Of a stretch of DNA of 64,000 nucleotides, positions 12,931-24,555 are shown in pieces; within the stretch, counting starts at the first letter, position 1, and each line of letters opens with the position of its first letter. The position numbers and the translations under genes were made by a program. The DNA comes from Dryas octopetala. Its lineage: Eukaryota; Streptophyta; Magnoliopsida; Rosales; Rosaceae. A model generated the notes under the pieces. That model worked only from the letters and a program-made list of their open reading frames with translations. It had not been told where the DNA came from and ran no database searches. The stretch lies in assembly GCA_963921425.1 (NCBI GenBank), contig OY992834.1, positions 27,107,923 through 27,171,922 on the forward strand. Reading direction: 5' to 3'.

Positions 12931-14654
12931 TTAACCACCACCAGATCCATACTTCTTCCCGAACACGACCTCCTGCAACTTGTCATACCCAGAAAGGACA
13001 CCAGCACCAGCAATAGCACGGAGGATGTTTGCTCCAGCACCCTTGAAGAGAGACTTGGCACCCTCGTTCTTCAAGATCTGATTAAAGGCATCCAAGGAGC
13101 TCTTGTACTTGACAGCTTCACCAGAGGTCATCATCATTCTTCTGCGAACAGTGTCAATTGGGTAGGAAGCAAGACCAGCACCATTTGTGATGAGCCAACC
13201 GAGGGCAAAGCTAGCAAAGAAACTATCCTGTAGTTTTCAAAAACAAAAAGCAACATGTCATGAAGCTGTAGACTGAAATGTTGCCTTCATCCTGCATTCC
13301 ATGCTAAAAAAGCCCAAATAAATGATTGGGGGAACAAATCACATCCTTGACTCAATCAACTGAACATAGACATGGACTTTGGTCAACAAATTGAACCACC
13401 ACAACACATAATTAAGAATCAAAGAACATTGACACTTTGTAGAATAATTCCAATGCTTTACAACTGAAACCAATTAGAACAAATGAAAAGCCACAATTGA
13501 ACCTAACACATTATTAAATCCACATCACGCCAAAAATATTTGATATAAGAAATTTTTTTCCATAAGCATTGCTGATGAAAAAGCCATAATTATACAGGAA
13601 GTAACTAAATATCATAATACATCTAAAGTTTTAGTAAGGGCAGCCCCATTTAAGACCATATAACAAGGAACTCCGGTAAAGAAGAAAAGTAATCCACTAA
13701 CCTGCAAACCTCCAGTCAGGACCACAGGCTTCAAGGAATCATACAGTCCAAAGTAGAGACCACGGTACACAATAATACCAACACATGAAATATTGAATCC
13801 ACGGTAAAGACCAGCAAGACCATCAGTTTTCAAAGTCTTCTTGTAGACATCAACAAGACCATTGAATTGTCTTTCACCTCCCTTCTTTGCAGCCTTAGCA
13901 TCATTAGCCAAACGGGTACGAGCATAGTCCAAAGAGTAGACAAAGAGGAGAGAAGAAGCACCAGCAGCACCTCCTGAAGCCAAGTTACCAGCAAACCATT
14001 TCCAGTAACCATCCCTGTCTTTCTTGAAATTGAACAACCTCTTGAAGTAATCCTTGAACGCAAAGTTCAAGGCCTGCAAAAAATTATATGTAGCAATTTT
14101 AGCACAAATTACTCCAAATTTAACAATTTTTATTCTCTGACAAAGAGAACCCTAACATCACAAACCTGAGTGGGGAAGTAACGGATGACATTGGCAGTGT
14201 TCCCTCTCCACAATGAACCAAAACCCTCTTCCTTGATTGTTCGACTGAAGCACTCACCAATGCCCTTGTAGGGTTCAGACAACCGACCAGTTTTGATCAT
14301 CTCATCCTGGTTCTGAATCAAAAGTTTGACACGCTCAATTGGAGCAGCAGCAGTTTTAGAGACAGCAGCAGAGACTCCACCCATTAGAAAATCAATCATA
14401 AAGTGGCCTTTCTCTGCAGGGGCTTGGACAAAAATAGGGGATGCAGTTGTTGGAACCACAGATAGATCAGTGGTAGCTCTACATGCTGGCATCATGGGAT
14501 ACTGCAATGCAGCATTAGAGTAATTCCCATATGGAGCACGTCTTTGGTACAGCCCCTGTTTCTGGAAGCTACCATCGTAACCCATAATAGATTGCTGAAG
14601 GAATGAGCCAGCAACCTTCTGAGCAATAGTAGGTTGTTGAACCTGATCAACCAT
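12931..14654 (-). CDS. AAC: Mitochondrial ADP/ATP carrier
   Basis: Exchanges cytosolic ADP for matrix ATP across the inner mitochondrial membrane. Coding exons are 14166-14654 (163 codons), 13702-14073 (124 codons) and 12931-13227 (98 codons plus stop), all GT-AG and phase 0, giving 385 aa. The three mitochondrial-carrier repeats are visible through their signatures: PIERVK (residues 105-110), SLDYAR (210-215) and PIDTVR (310-315). The last runs into the ADP/ATP-carrier hallmark RRRMMM (315-320). The N-terminal extension of about 80 residues before the first helix is usual for plant carriers and is thought to be removed on import. The start at 14654 follows from this extension ([20 protein letters not shown]). 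The gene looks intact. Confidence 0.96.
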
Positions 14655-14665
14655 TGTGACCTAAC

Positions 14666-16386
14666 CTACATGAATGCACATACACAATTTAAAAACAGCA
14701 ACTATAAAAAGAAAACAAAATAATAAATCTTCATGATGTAAATGATAATATGATCAAGTAAGAAATTAATTTTCAAGTAAACAAGACATGGTTTAATCAA
14801 GTTTATAGTGAGTCCGTGACATAAGTAAATAAACATATAGAACGAAACTCAAAATTATTGTATGCAGAGCATCAAAACAAACTACAAGAAAAAAACATCA
14901 AAAGAGAATGAGCTCATCCATAATTGACATCAATAGTCAAAGAACAATTAAACATCTGACATTGGATGATCACACAAGGTAGTAGATAAGAGAGTTAATC
15001 ATATATCATATATCAATTATATATTACATAACATGGTCTAACGCTGCCCATACTCTTTTCAGTTACAGATACAGACAGCACCAGGAATATCATTAAAGGA
15101 CAAAAGAATTTCCAAAAAATCATCATCACTCCATAAGTAGGTATTGTGGCCTCATCCAGTGGAGGAGCTAAAAAGCCAAATAATCAACAGAAAAGAAAAA
15201 ACCACTTACTTTAAAATAAAAGTAATACTACAACAACTTAATTAATATACCATCCTTGAGACTGATGCGAGGGACATCTTATTTTTTAAAGAAATAAATG
15301 GGGTTAACATTAAAATGCAAGTTGGAATAAATATGTACAAATAAAGCACTGTTGTCACATCATTTGTTATTAAAAAATTGATGTATTACTCATTGAAAGA
15401 TGCACTTAATCAATACACATCTAATCTCAATAACATAAACCGAATGGTGATTTCTGTCCAGTTTTGAACCTCACCCAAACCTAGATACCAACCCATGATG
15501 CAGAGAATATTTAATGACAAACCAATTTCACAGGAAAGCAACAAAAAAATTGAACCCTTCCCATCCAATAAAAAAAACAACGTTCGTAGGCAAATGATCC
15601 AACAAAACAGTTTAAAATTTCAGTGTCAAGCATCAAAACAAACCATTCCTTTTTTTTGTACCAATAATAGCCACTAAAGGATTAGACATATGATACAGTT
15701 GAACATGAAAACCACGTAGAAATCCCATTTGGGCATATACAATGACCATTTACTTGGAAGTTCAAAAAATTTCCAATCAACAACCACAAAGAATTATTTG
15801 CCGTTGGTACATTTAACAATGGCATTAAACTCTGTAGAAATCTCAAAGAGAGTGAGCAGTAATACAGTGTATATAAATTCCATAATGATTGGATTCAAAG
15901 ACAATAAATCCAATCATTATATCACAACTCACTCTCTTTGCCGAAGTTCAACAAGACTTGGAATTGATTAAAAACACATGAAATTCAAAAACAATAAAAA
16001 TATGAACCAGATCTAACAGTTTCCAGATCCATAATCAATAAATGAACAACTAAATGAAAATCAAAACAATCGATCGATGAAATTCTACCAAAGAATCAGA
16101 TCTGAAAAAGACGAACAAAAATGAAGCAGCAAAAACACACAGATCGAGTAGATCTGACCTCAGTACAACAAGTAGCGATGCAAATTACGCAAAATTTAAA
16201 GAAAAAAAATCAACAAATCAGATCTCAAAATTACAAAAACGATCCTACTATACTAGTATCTACCTCTGAAAATGAAACAAACAGATCTGAGAGAAAATTG
16301 AAATTCTCAGATTCAGAGAAAATTGAAAAATTGTCAGATCTAGAATATCAGAAAATGATACTGATGCTACTTAATTGCGATTATAC
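14666..16386 (-). other. Probable long 5' UTR intron of the ADP/ATP carrier
   Basis: Eleven bases upstream of the start codon the minus strand has a good acceptor (CATGTAG|GTTAGG, exon edge 14665). The next 1.7 kb is AT-rich with no gene. A plausible donor is AACG|GTATAA at 16386, next to a leader-like region at 16387-16500. Plant ADP/ATP carrier genes often carry a leader intron. The donor choice is uncertain; the presence of an intron is more secure. Confidence 0.5.
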
Positions 16387-16533
16387 CGTTCAGAAGAAAC
16401 GAAAAGCGATTGGTGGCTGCGAGGGGTCTCCGCCTTGCGCTCTGCGCTGAAATGCTCAAAGACAAAGACCGAGAGAGAGAGATTGTGAGAGCGTTTGTGT
16501 GGTGCAGACGAGTCTTTGAGCGTAGTGAACTTC

Positions 16534-16546
16534 GCTTTTTATTGGC
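16534..16546 (-). promoter_or_regulatory. CCAAT/TATA-like promoter elements of the ADP/ATP carrier
   Basis: On the minus strand the sequence reads AGCCAATAAAAAGC. It gives a CCAAT box and an overlapping weak TATA-like AATAAAAAG, just upstream of a purine/pyrimidine-rich leader (GAGAGAGAGA complement at about 16470-16483). Position fits the transcription start of the carrier gene. It is inferred from motif and location. Confidence 0.35.
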
Positions 16547-16559
16547 TGCCCGCTGACCT

Positions 16560-17930
16560 TTCGAAAGCGAATCACTGATTCAATGTTTTTGTGGCTCTAA
16601 TCGCAGCCGTTAACTCTTTTGGATCGGACGGTGACAATTTCGCGTGAAAGGGTTCTGAACTGTCAAAGTGGACGGCGCCGTAACGACTCTTGTGTCATGT
16701 GGGCTTCAGGGCTTAGCCCAGCTTGGAAGTGATATTGGGCTTGGATCTGGGCTGACTGAAATTGACAGGTTTGATATTGTATTTGCCGCAAATGATTTTG
16801 ACACCCAAAACCTTCTGCATATACAGATATCTCATTATTTAAGATTTGCAAATTAGTCCCTGGCAAAAAATAAAAAAAGAATTGCAAATTAGTATTCTAG
16901 TAAGCCTTTTTTTTTTTTTTTTTAACTTTTAAAAATATAGGTGTTCAGAGAAATTTTGGGTGTACATAGAATTACTCTTTCCCAAAATATATTCAACACG
17001 AAAACACCCCATCCTACAGTAGGTGTCCAAATTTCCGAGTGCCAATGGGTGATCCAAACAAGTGAATGCAACTCCAAATAAAATGAATTGAATTTTTTCT
17101 TTTTTATTTGAGGGAGGGAGATCAAATTTGAGTGTCAGGGCAATTATGCGGTCTTTTCAACTGGACTATCTCATTAATTGCAAATTAATATATATTTTAT
17201 TTTCATCAAATAAATTTTGGAAAAAAATTTATGTATTACATATATGAAGTTCCAAATCCACATAGAGGAAAAGCAATTAGTTGATCATGTTTTCCCCATT
17301 CGTTTTTCTTAAGTTTTTCTAAGAAAAGGACATGGTCAAAATAAATCTCTGCTGCCAAAACATATTCATCCATTTTGGTATACCCCTAAATTTTGACTAC
17401 CACATCACCTGACCATGACTTTTCTTTGTTTGATTAACCTGACCATGAGTCTTCTAGAGACTATAATCTTCTTCCTTTATTTTTTTATTACTTTTTTTAT
17501 TTAACAAAACTTATGGGCCATAAGCTCCAGCTCCAGCTCCATCTTTCTGGTCAAGCCCGACCAAAATGTGGGCCAAGCTTAGTGGGTTAGGCTTATATTA
17601 TATGAAAACCAAAATAGTTATATTATATGAAAATCAAAATGCAAGTATATATGGTACGGGGAGCTTGTGGATTGAGGACTCTGAGTGTGAATTCTGTAAA
17701 CTATAGGATTCTACTTAATTTGTGTGCCAACTGAAACGCCATTTCGACCATACAGTGTACACATAATGCACAACTTGCATGTAAAGGCCAAAATAATGAG
17801 TTGGTTTCAAGTTATGTTTTTCTTGTTTTGTCTAAAATACAATAGTTAAAACCTAATATGTAACCTTCAAAAGCATAATTTTACACCCTAAAATCTTAGA
17901 GGTGAACTCCCTGGAAAGTACCTTAAAAAA
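16560..17930. other. Intergenic spacer
   Basis: Holds a T-run at about 16908-16922 and AT-rich sequence. No gene, RNA or recognisable mobile element is supported. Confidence 0.4.
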
Positions 17931-18080
17931 TCGATGAAAAAAATTGGTGCCGAGCACATGTTGCAGCGCTCGTTAGTTAAAATAAAATCACTAATGAGCG
18001 CTCGGGACTGTCAAATTGCAAGAAAAAAATGGATATCTCATTGGCTCGGCATCCCGGGTACAGTTATTTCCTACTTTTCA
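17930..18080. repeat. GAGCGCTC-type dispersed repeat fragment
   Basis: Contains 'gccgagcacatgttgcagcgctcg', then 'gagcgctcgggactg' and 'ggctcggcatcccgggtac'. It shares only the GAGCGCTCGG core with the copies elsewhere in the window, so membership of the same family is tentative. Confidence 0.35.
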
Positions 18081-18099
18081 TTGAGTGGCACTAGAGACC

Positions 18100-19650
18100 A
18101 AGGTGTTAAATTTCGAAACTTTCGGCGAAAATTTCAATTTTTTGGGGTGTCGAAATCAAAACCTATATTTGTTAATTTTTTGTGATAATTTCGTTGAAAT
18201 TATCGAAATTTTGACGAAATTTTCGGTGGGTGAAAGAGGGGGGCAGCAGCAGGAGATCGAGGGAGAAAGAGGGGCGGCGGCAGGGAGAGATCGAGGGAGA
18301 AAGAGACCGGCAGTAGGGGGTGACAGGGGGGAGATGTGGGAGAAAGAGAGGAGGGAGAAAGAGGTGAGGGTGGGTTGGTGATGGAGATGCAAAGAGAGAG
18401 GGATAGATGAATAAGAGAGATAGAGAGAGAGAGAGAGAGAAGCACAGAGGATGAAGACGATGAAAAAAAAAAGAATTGGATGGAGAGTGGAGACGCACGG
18501 GGAAACGAAGGAAAGAAAGAAAAAGAAGGAAAAAAAGAAGGAAAAAGAAAGAAAAGAAAAAAAGGAAAAAAACAATTAAAAGGTTTAGGTTGATTGGGGT
18601 TTAGGGTTTGGGGGTTTGGGCAATTGTAAAGAAAAAAATAGTTTGAGGTTTCGTTTGGCCGTTTTGGAGTTCTGTTTAGTTGTTTTTAAACCCTAAACCA
18701 ATAAAATCTAATATATTTTTATATAAAAAATAAGGTTAATTTCAGTTCAGTACCTCAAGTTTGCTTCAAATTTCAATTTAGTACCTCATGTTTAAAACCT
18801 TGCAATGTCATACCTCATCTTTCCAATTTGTTGCAATGTCATACCTCCGTCAGTATAACTGTTAAGAGATTTGTTAAAAACTGATGTGACACTTACATGA
18901 CACTCTCATAATGATAATTAGATACCACGCGGTCTGATAATAGGTCATGTTACGCCACGTGGCATAAAAATAATTAAAAATCTAGAAATATGGCACATCA
19001 TGCCACATAATTATTTTTAAATTTTAAATTATTTTTTATGCCACTAGGCATGAAGTGTCATGTTGTCAGACCATGTGACATCTAGTCAGCATTGTGGGAG
19101 TGCCACGTAAGTGCCACATCAGCATTTAATAGATTTCTTAACAGTCATACTGATGGAGGTATGACATTGCAACAAATTGGAAAGATGAGGTATATATGAC
19201 ATTACAAGATTTTAAACATGAGGTACTAAATTGAAATTTAAAGCAAACTTGAGGTACTGAACTGAAATTAACCCTAAAAATAATTTAAAATACCCTAAAT
19301 GACCTAAACTTTAATATCATATAGCATATCCTAAACAATATAGAGTATATATTATAAAATATATAGGGTTTAATATATAGAAACCCTAATAATATACTAA
19401 TTTTATTTACTTATTATATTAATTTTATTTAATAGTATTGGTCTCCAGCGCGCATTATATTTATTTTATATCACATAAAATCTCTATATAATTTGATTTC
19501 TTCGATGTTTTTTATCAATATAGTAGATAATATGTTAAATAAATATATGATAAAGTTTCATTCAAAATTTTTCGTATTTTAATAGTCATTTTCGTCATTT
19601 TCGTATAATTTTTATTAAAATTTAAAAATTTTCAAAATTTTCTCGAAGTA
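18100..19650. mobile_element. GAAATTTC-rich non-autonomous element, copy A
   Basis: The left edge is packed with 'aaatttcg/gaaattttc' motifs and the right edge (about 19560-19650) with 'ttttcgtcattttcg' and 'aaaattttc' motifs, so the ends resemble each other in inverted orientation. The middle has a GA-rich tract (18230-18570), then 'ggtttcgtttggccgttttgg' and 'cagcgcgcattatat'. The same order of segments occurs at 46290-47540, so this is a family and not chance composition. A separate TIR element (18733-19274) has inserted into this copy. Class is undetermined. Confidence 0.55.
18733..19274. mobile_element. Mutator-like MITE with long terminal inverted repeats
   Basis: The left arm (ggttaatttcagttcagtac...) and right arm (...gtactgaactgaaattaacc) are inverted copies over more than 150 bp, including the shared phrases 'catacctcatctttccaatt' and 'ggaaagatgaggtat'. 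Flanking AT-rich 9-mers are similar (taaaaaata / taaaaataa), consistent with a decayed 9-bp Mutator-type target duplication. Non-coding. It interrupts copy A of the GAAATTTC family. Confidence 0.7.
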
Positions 19651-19699
19651 AGACTTGTAAGTCATTTAAAATACCCTCTCTTTCATGGCAAAAAAACAA

Positions 19700-19929
19700 A
19701 ATTCCCCTCCCTTTCACAGGCGGGAACGCTCTCTTCCTCAGTCAGTGCCTTGAAGAAGCCTAGTTGATCAGTCAGTTTTCCCGAGCAAAATACTGAATCG
19801 GAATTGGATTTCTTCCCCCCCCCCCCCTCTTTTTTGAAGTTAACTTTGAGTGTTTTGTTTTGGGTTTATAATCACTTATGGGAATCCCGAATTTTCCAAA
19901 ATTTCGGAATTGGAATGGCACCTTAATGC

Positions 19930-20009
<80 letters not shown>

Positions 20010-21860
20010 ATGCGTGTGTGTATGCATGTATTAGTTTGGCATTTGAATGCATTCCTTTCAAATTGTCGGAGAACGTCCAGCTGGATTCTCTGCGGAGAAC
20101 AAAAACATTGAGGACTTTGATAATGTATGAGTTTTTTCTCTCTATTTTTCTTTTCAATACTTTGTTCTCTCTCCCTATTTTTATTGCTTTTCTTTTCGTT
20201 TGCTGGAAATTAATATTATTATTCATTTGGGGGTAATTGTACTTTCAAGAATAAAATAAACCCATGTTTTTGTAGAGGCTGCCGACTATGATTCCTACAG
20301 TTTTGTTATGTATTTGCAAAGTTTGATTAATTTGGAAAATCATTTTTGTTGTCTCTTATGCATTGTTTATCAATGATTCAATATGGGTTGGAATTCGGTT
20401 TTATTTCCAGACATATATAAACTTATAAAGTTTAAAATGAAATCAGTAATTTGAAGCTAGCTCCATCATATTAAAAAAAAAAAAATGAAGCTAGCTAGCT
20501 CTAAAACATGAGAGAAGGGAGGGGGAAAGTGGCATGCTACCTTAGAAAAGTTTCATTATAACTCTAATCTCTTCATTTTTGTATGCATATAATTGAATTA
20601 ATTAACACTTATATCTTTCCATTCTGCCATTTAGTAGTGTTGCATCGAGCCAGAACCTGAGATAGGGGAGAACGTTGAAGAAGCTCAAAAGCTGCTGACC
20701 AAAAAATTATAAAGAAAAGCAGGAGGGAGAGCAGATGTCTCCTAAAGAGACAGAAGAGTAAGACTACTTACTTATTTGGAATCTACGGGTGTACTCGATC
20801 TTATGTCTCATACTAATACTATCAATTTTCGAGTGTATTGATATTCTTGCTCATCCATTGTCTTCGCTAACGATGGAAATTGCACATTATATGCACCAAA
20901 CAAGGCATGTGTGAGTGATAAGCATGCATCAACAGTTAAAAAAATATTAGACGGTGACTTTTCAGAAGAAAAGATCGGGAAAATACTCGAAGAACAAGCA
21001 CAGGTGAGATGCTAATTGAATTTTCATGAGTCTATGAATAGTGTGTGTTGTTTCTTTTCTTTCTTTATTGTTTCTTGTTCTTGTTCTTTTTATGTTCTTT
21101 TTGTGCATTTATTTTATTTTTTGGTATGCATAAGCATGGGTACCAGTAGGGTAGGTGAAAATCAAATATAATGTGCATATGCTACTTAAGCATGCTTGTA
21201 GTGAGAAAATGATATTGTTCTTTGATCTTGGGGCAAATACATTACAAATGTACTTCATTTTATAGCTTACTACCCTCTTGGCACGTGCAGAGCACGTGTC
21301 AATTGGCATTTCTACTGTGTTTTTTTCTTTTTGTATTTAGTTATTAGTTTTATAACTTCCAATAATTATTTTATATCTCCATGTTTTAAGGTAGTGGGCT
21401 GTTTTTCTTTTTATTTTTTAAATTTTATTTTAATGGTTGTATTTTACAACTATGTCTTCATTTATTGGTTTTTTTTATTTTTTATGATATTGTTTGTTGA
21501 ATGAAGGGTAATTTAGGTAATCTCATTTTTTGTGAAGCCTGTAACACCAAACCCTTCTTCTGGCTTTATAATAGTAAAGATTAAATGATTTAATCAATTT
21601 GGAATTTTGGATTTCTGATTGTTGTAGGCCAGTGAGGAAGTGGAAGGTTATGAGGAATATGTTGACGAAGGAGTTGGAGTTATTGAAGATGTTGGGGAAG
21701 TTGTTGAACAAAACGAACAAGTTGTTGAACATGATGAGACACATGTTGCATGCAATAGTTTTCTGCTGAAACTTTGCAGTTGGGAGTAGGAGATGACATT
21801 GGAGCAATGCTACACAAAGCGGAGTGAGTGAGGACCTGGAAAAGTAAGCCACTCCGGCCA
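19700..21860 (+). pseudogene. Decayed, unidentified gene-like locus
   Basis: Two segments look like former exons. One ends at about 21003 (…KILDGDFSEEKIGKILEEQAQ before a GTGAGA donor). The other starts at about 21628 after 'gttgtag' (ASEEVEGYEEYVDEGVGV…, acidic) and stops at 21789. They join in frame. Upstream, 20643-20715 is another acidic-looking segment ending in a stop, and in-frame stops prevent a complete gene. I do not recognise the family. The CT microsatellite at 19941-20008 sits where a leader would be. It may be a truncated gene or part of a transposon. Confidence 0.25.
19941..20008. repeat. (CT)n microsatellite
   Basis: Uninterrupted CT dinucleotides of about 68 bp, preceded by CTCG tetranucleotides. 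The Leu/Ser repeat frames across it are artefacts. Confidence 0.95.
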
Positions 21861-22733
21861 GTTTTCAGATTTTTTTGTTTAGGTTATGCTGTATAGCGTT
21901 CAAAAGAGGTGGTCTTCAATGGTCTCTTGTTGCTCATCACCAGTGCCACAGGGTCTAAATACAGTTTTAGTATGTTCACTATGCTTGGGCTCATTGATGA
22001 GAGGAAAGGGGGGAGTGGGAGGAAAGGGGAAGAAGGTAATGACACATGTTTACGTGGAAGGATTAATACCATTAGATTAACTAAAGGAACATGATCTCCT
22101 AAAAGGCAGACAACTAAAGGCTGGGAATCACAATCCTCTTCTCAATTAGTTGCAATGTGGTGAAAAACTTTTTGTTTTACTTTATACTTAGGGTATGTTT
22201 ACTTATCCGTAATCAGAATGGGAAGAATAGGAGTGATTCTCATTCATGTGTTTACTTACATTTGGGAGTCATTCTCATTCCGATTCTTTTGTTTATTTAC
22301 ACATATTGGAATGAGAAAGAGTGTGGGGCCCACATAAAATAAGAAATTGAATTTCTTATCTTAGAGCAATTGAATTTCATAGGGGGGTCCAGATTAAAGA
22401 AGAAGAAATATGAATGATTTTTTTCATGCCAAAACTACCCTTATCCTTTTAAAAAAAATCCAAAATTGCCCTCAACCAAATAAAACCCCAAAACCCTATC
22501 TGCCCAACGTCTTATGTTCACCTCTTCAGACACGAAGGCTACCTCACGAGACTCCACAACTGCTCCTTTTCAACAGGTTAGATCATTATTTTCCTTTTTT
22601 TTTTTTTTGAAAGTTTTCCATTTAGGATTTTTTTAGATCGATATATATATTTGTCTCTCTTGTTGTTCTTTGATTGGGTTTTAATGAAATCCGTTTGACC
22701 CAAAAAAAAAAAAAGAACAAAGATTGATTTATA

Positions 22734-22738
22734 CAAAG
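22734..22738. repeat. Target site duplication of the gypsy element (left)
   Basis: CAAAG directly precedes the TG of the left LTR. The same five bases follow the right LTR at 33824-33828. Five base pairs is the usual gypsy duplication. Confidence 0.9.
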
Positions 22739-23802
22739 TGTTGATGCAAATTCTCGTAAGGTAGATGCAACAACTTAGGAAAGCTGACCTGGTTGATCAG
22801 ATGTTTTGCTGGATGGTGAAGTGGATGCTGGTTGGGATCTTCCTGCAAGAGAAACAAGATCAAGGGAGATGGACCGGTGTGGTACCAGCCAAACACGCTC
22901 CGATGATGAAGTCAGTGATGGTGTTTGATGGTGGATGAGGAAGAACAAAGGAAGAACTTGGGAGAATGGGAAGAACAAGGCAAATGTTCTGGGTTATTCT
23001 CAGCAAGTTGGGTATGCTCTTGGGAGAGTAGGAATTTTTGTGTAAGTGTTTTTTTAGGTAGATTTGTAGTGTGTGTCGTTTTTGCACATATGACTTGATA
23101 TATATAAGCAAAGGAAACCTTAATGAGTAAGATACCTGCATGTGAATGAATGGTTGCCAGAGACCCACGCACCTGGTCAGACCTAGTTGCATGCTCAGCT
23201 GCTTGCTTCCTCAGCATTCAATGCTGCATTGAATGCTCCATTAAATGCAAGGCTGGAAGGTTCAGGCAAACTGCCCAGCAGCCATGGATGCAGGCCTGAC
23301 ATTCCCTCTGTCAGAAGATTTGTGTCAGGTGCATTTAAGTATGGCGGTTCGTCCCAGCGTGATCTTCCCGGGAATGGCGGCGGAGAGCCGAGCCGAGCCG
23401 ATACAAGCACATGTTCTTATGCGTTGACATGAAATCCATGTGTGGTCGGATCGGACATGGGATTCCAGACCGAGCCGGTCCAGTAGACTGGGATCTTTCC
23501 TGAGCCCTAACTGGCCGACATCAGAACTCGAAAGGTGACCATCCCCTGCGCCGAGCCGAGCCGAACTGAGATGATCGTGGGAAGATGGACACATGATCTT
23601 CGAAGATCATCGGTTCGGCTCGGACCGAACATGGAGGGTCCGACGTGGGGGCCTGGTCTGAGCTGGTAGAGGAAGTGCTGAGCAGTGATGATGTGGAGGT
23701 CAAAGTTTGACCACTGAGAGTCAACTCCGAGGTGGATGTTTGACCAGCCACGTGTCGAGCCATGATTGACTGTTCGGATTGATGCGGATTTTCCCACAAA
23801 CA
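22739..23802 (-). repeat. 3' LTR of the gypsy element
   Basis: 1,064 bp, TG…CA on either strand. Base-for-base equivalent to 32760-33823 at a constant offset of 10,021. On the minus strand a TATA box (TGCTTATATATATC, 23097-23110) lies about 690 bp into the LTR, placing U3 at about 23110-23802. The U3 has 'gccgagccgagccg' repeats. Confidence 0.97.
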
Positions 23803-23819
23803 GGAGTCCCCCAGCTTCC
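23803..23819 (-). promoter_or_regulatory. Polypurine tract of the gypsy element
   Basis: On the minus strand GGAAGCTGGGGGACTCC lies immediately before the TG of the 3' LTR, the position and composition expected for the plus-strand primer of reverse transcription. Confidence 0.8.
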
Positions 23820-24102
23820 GATCCGAGCGGGCAGTGGTGGATTGGAAGTTGAAGTGTAACCCCAAAGATGGCGTGTTTACTTGATCCGAGCCGAACCCTA
23901 CAAGCCCATGTTTCCGAAGATCCGAACACATGACGACTTGTGATTGGTCAGAATATCTCAGGGACAGGTGAAGGGACGTTTGATTTCTGCATGGGGGAAC
24001 GTAAGGGTCACCTCATTATGGGTATTTTTGAATGCTTGACAGGTGTCAAAATCTGGCATTTGAAGCGCCAGAAATGAAGGGCTGAGATCGGTTGCATGGG
24101 GG

Positions 24103-24107
24103 TATAA
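24103..24107 (+). promoter_or_regulatory. TATA box of the antisense ORF
   Basis: GGGGGTATAAGTTGGC on the plus strand is followed about 30 bp later by a CT-rich leader (TCTCTCTTCCTCTTCACTCTCC), the usual arrangement at plant transcription starts. It suggests an internal promoter firing against gag-pol. Inferred from sequence. Confidence 0.5.
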
Positions 24108-24555
24108 GTTGGCAGTTTCTCTCTCTTCCTCTTCACTCTCCCATTTCCAGTTTTTCTGAAAAACTCTCTCTCTCTCGCCGCAAATCTCCTTCTCTCACCG
24201 TCGTCCGAGAAGTTGCCCGATCCCGAATCCGACCACGTACGGCGGTAGGCGAGGTGGTTCCGAGGGCTTTTAGAATCCCAGGTGGGCAATGGAAGACTGG
24301 GATTGATCCGAGGGCAATTTGTATATGCTTTGTAATGTTTGTATGTATATTTTGTGGCTAGCTCCTTTTGGTTTCATCTTTGCAGTCAGCTGGGGCAAGT
24401 ACAAGCTGAAAGGCGAGCTGAGGGATCAGATTGCCGTGATCAGAGACTCGCCGACCGAATACCTATCCACCAGGTTCTTGCTCGGACAGACCCAGATCAG
24501 GTCGAGCGGAATCTCCTGGTTTGTACCCAGGTGGAATCCAAGAGCCGAGAGAGGT

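Noticed and set aside
18156-18575. Ser/Leu/Pro-rich frames opposite the GA tract
   Set aside because: Low-complexity translation of a GA-rich repeat; the same happens at 46412-46927 and 43550-43943.
22860-23929. Multiple short frames in the LTRs
   Set aside because: They lie in non-coding U3/R/U5 sequence and recur identically in both LTRs; none has a domain signature.
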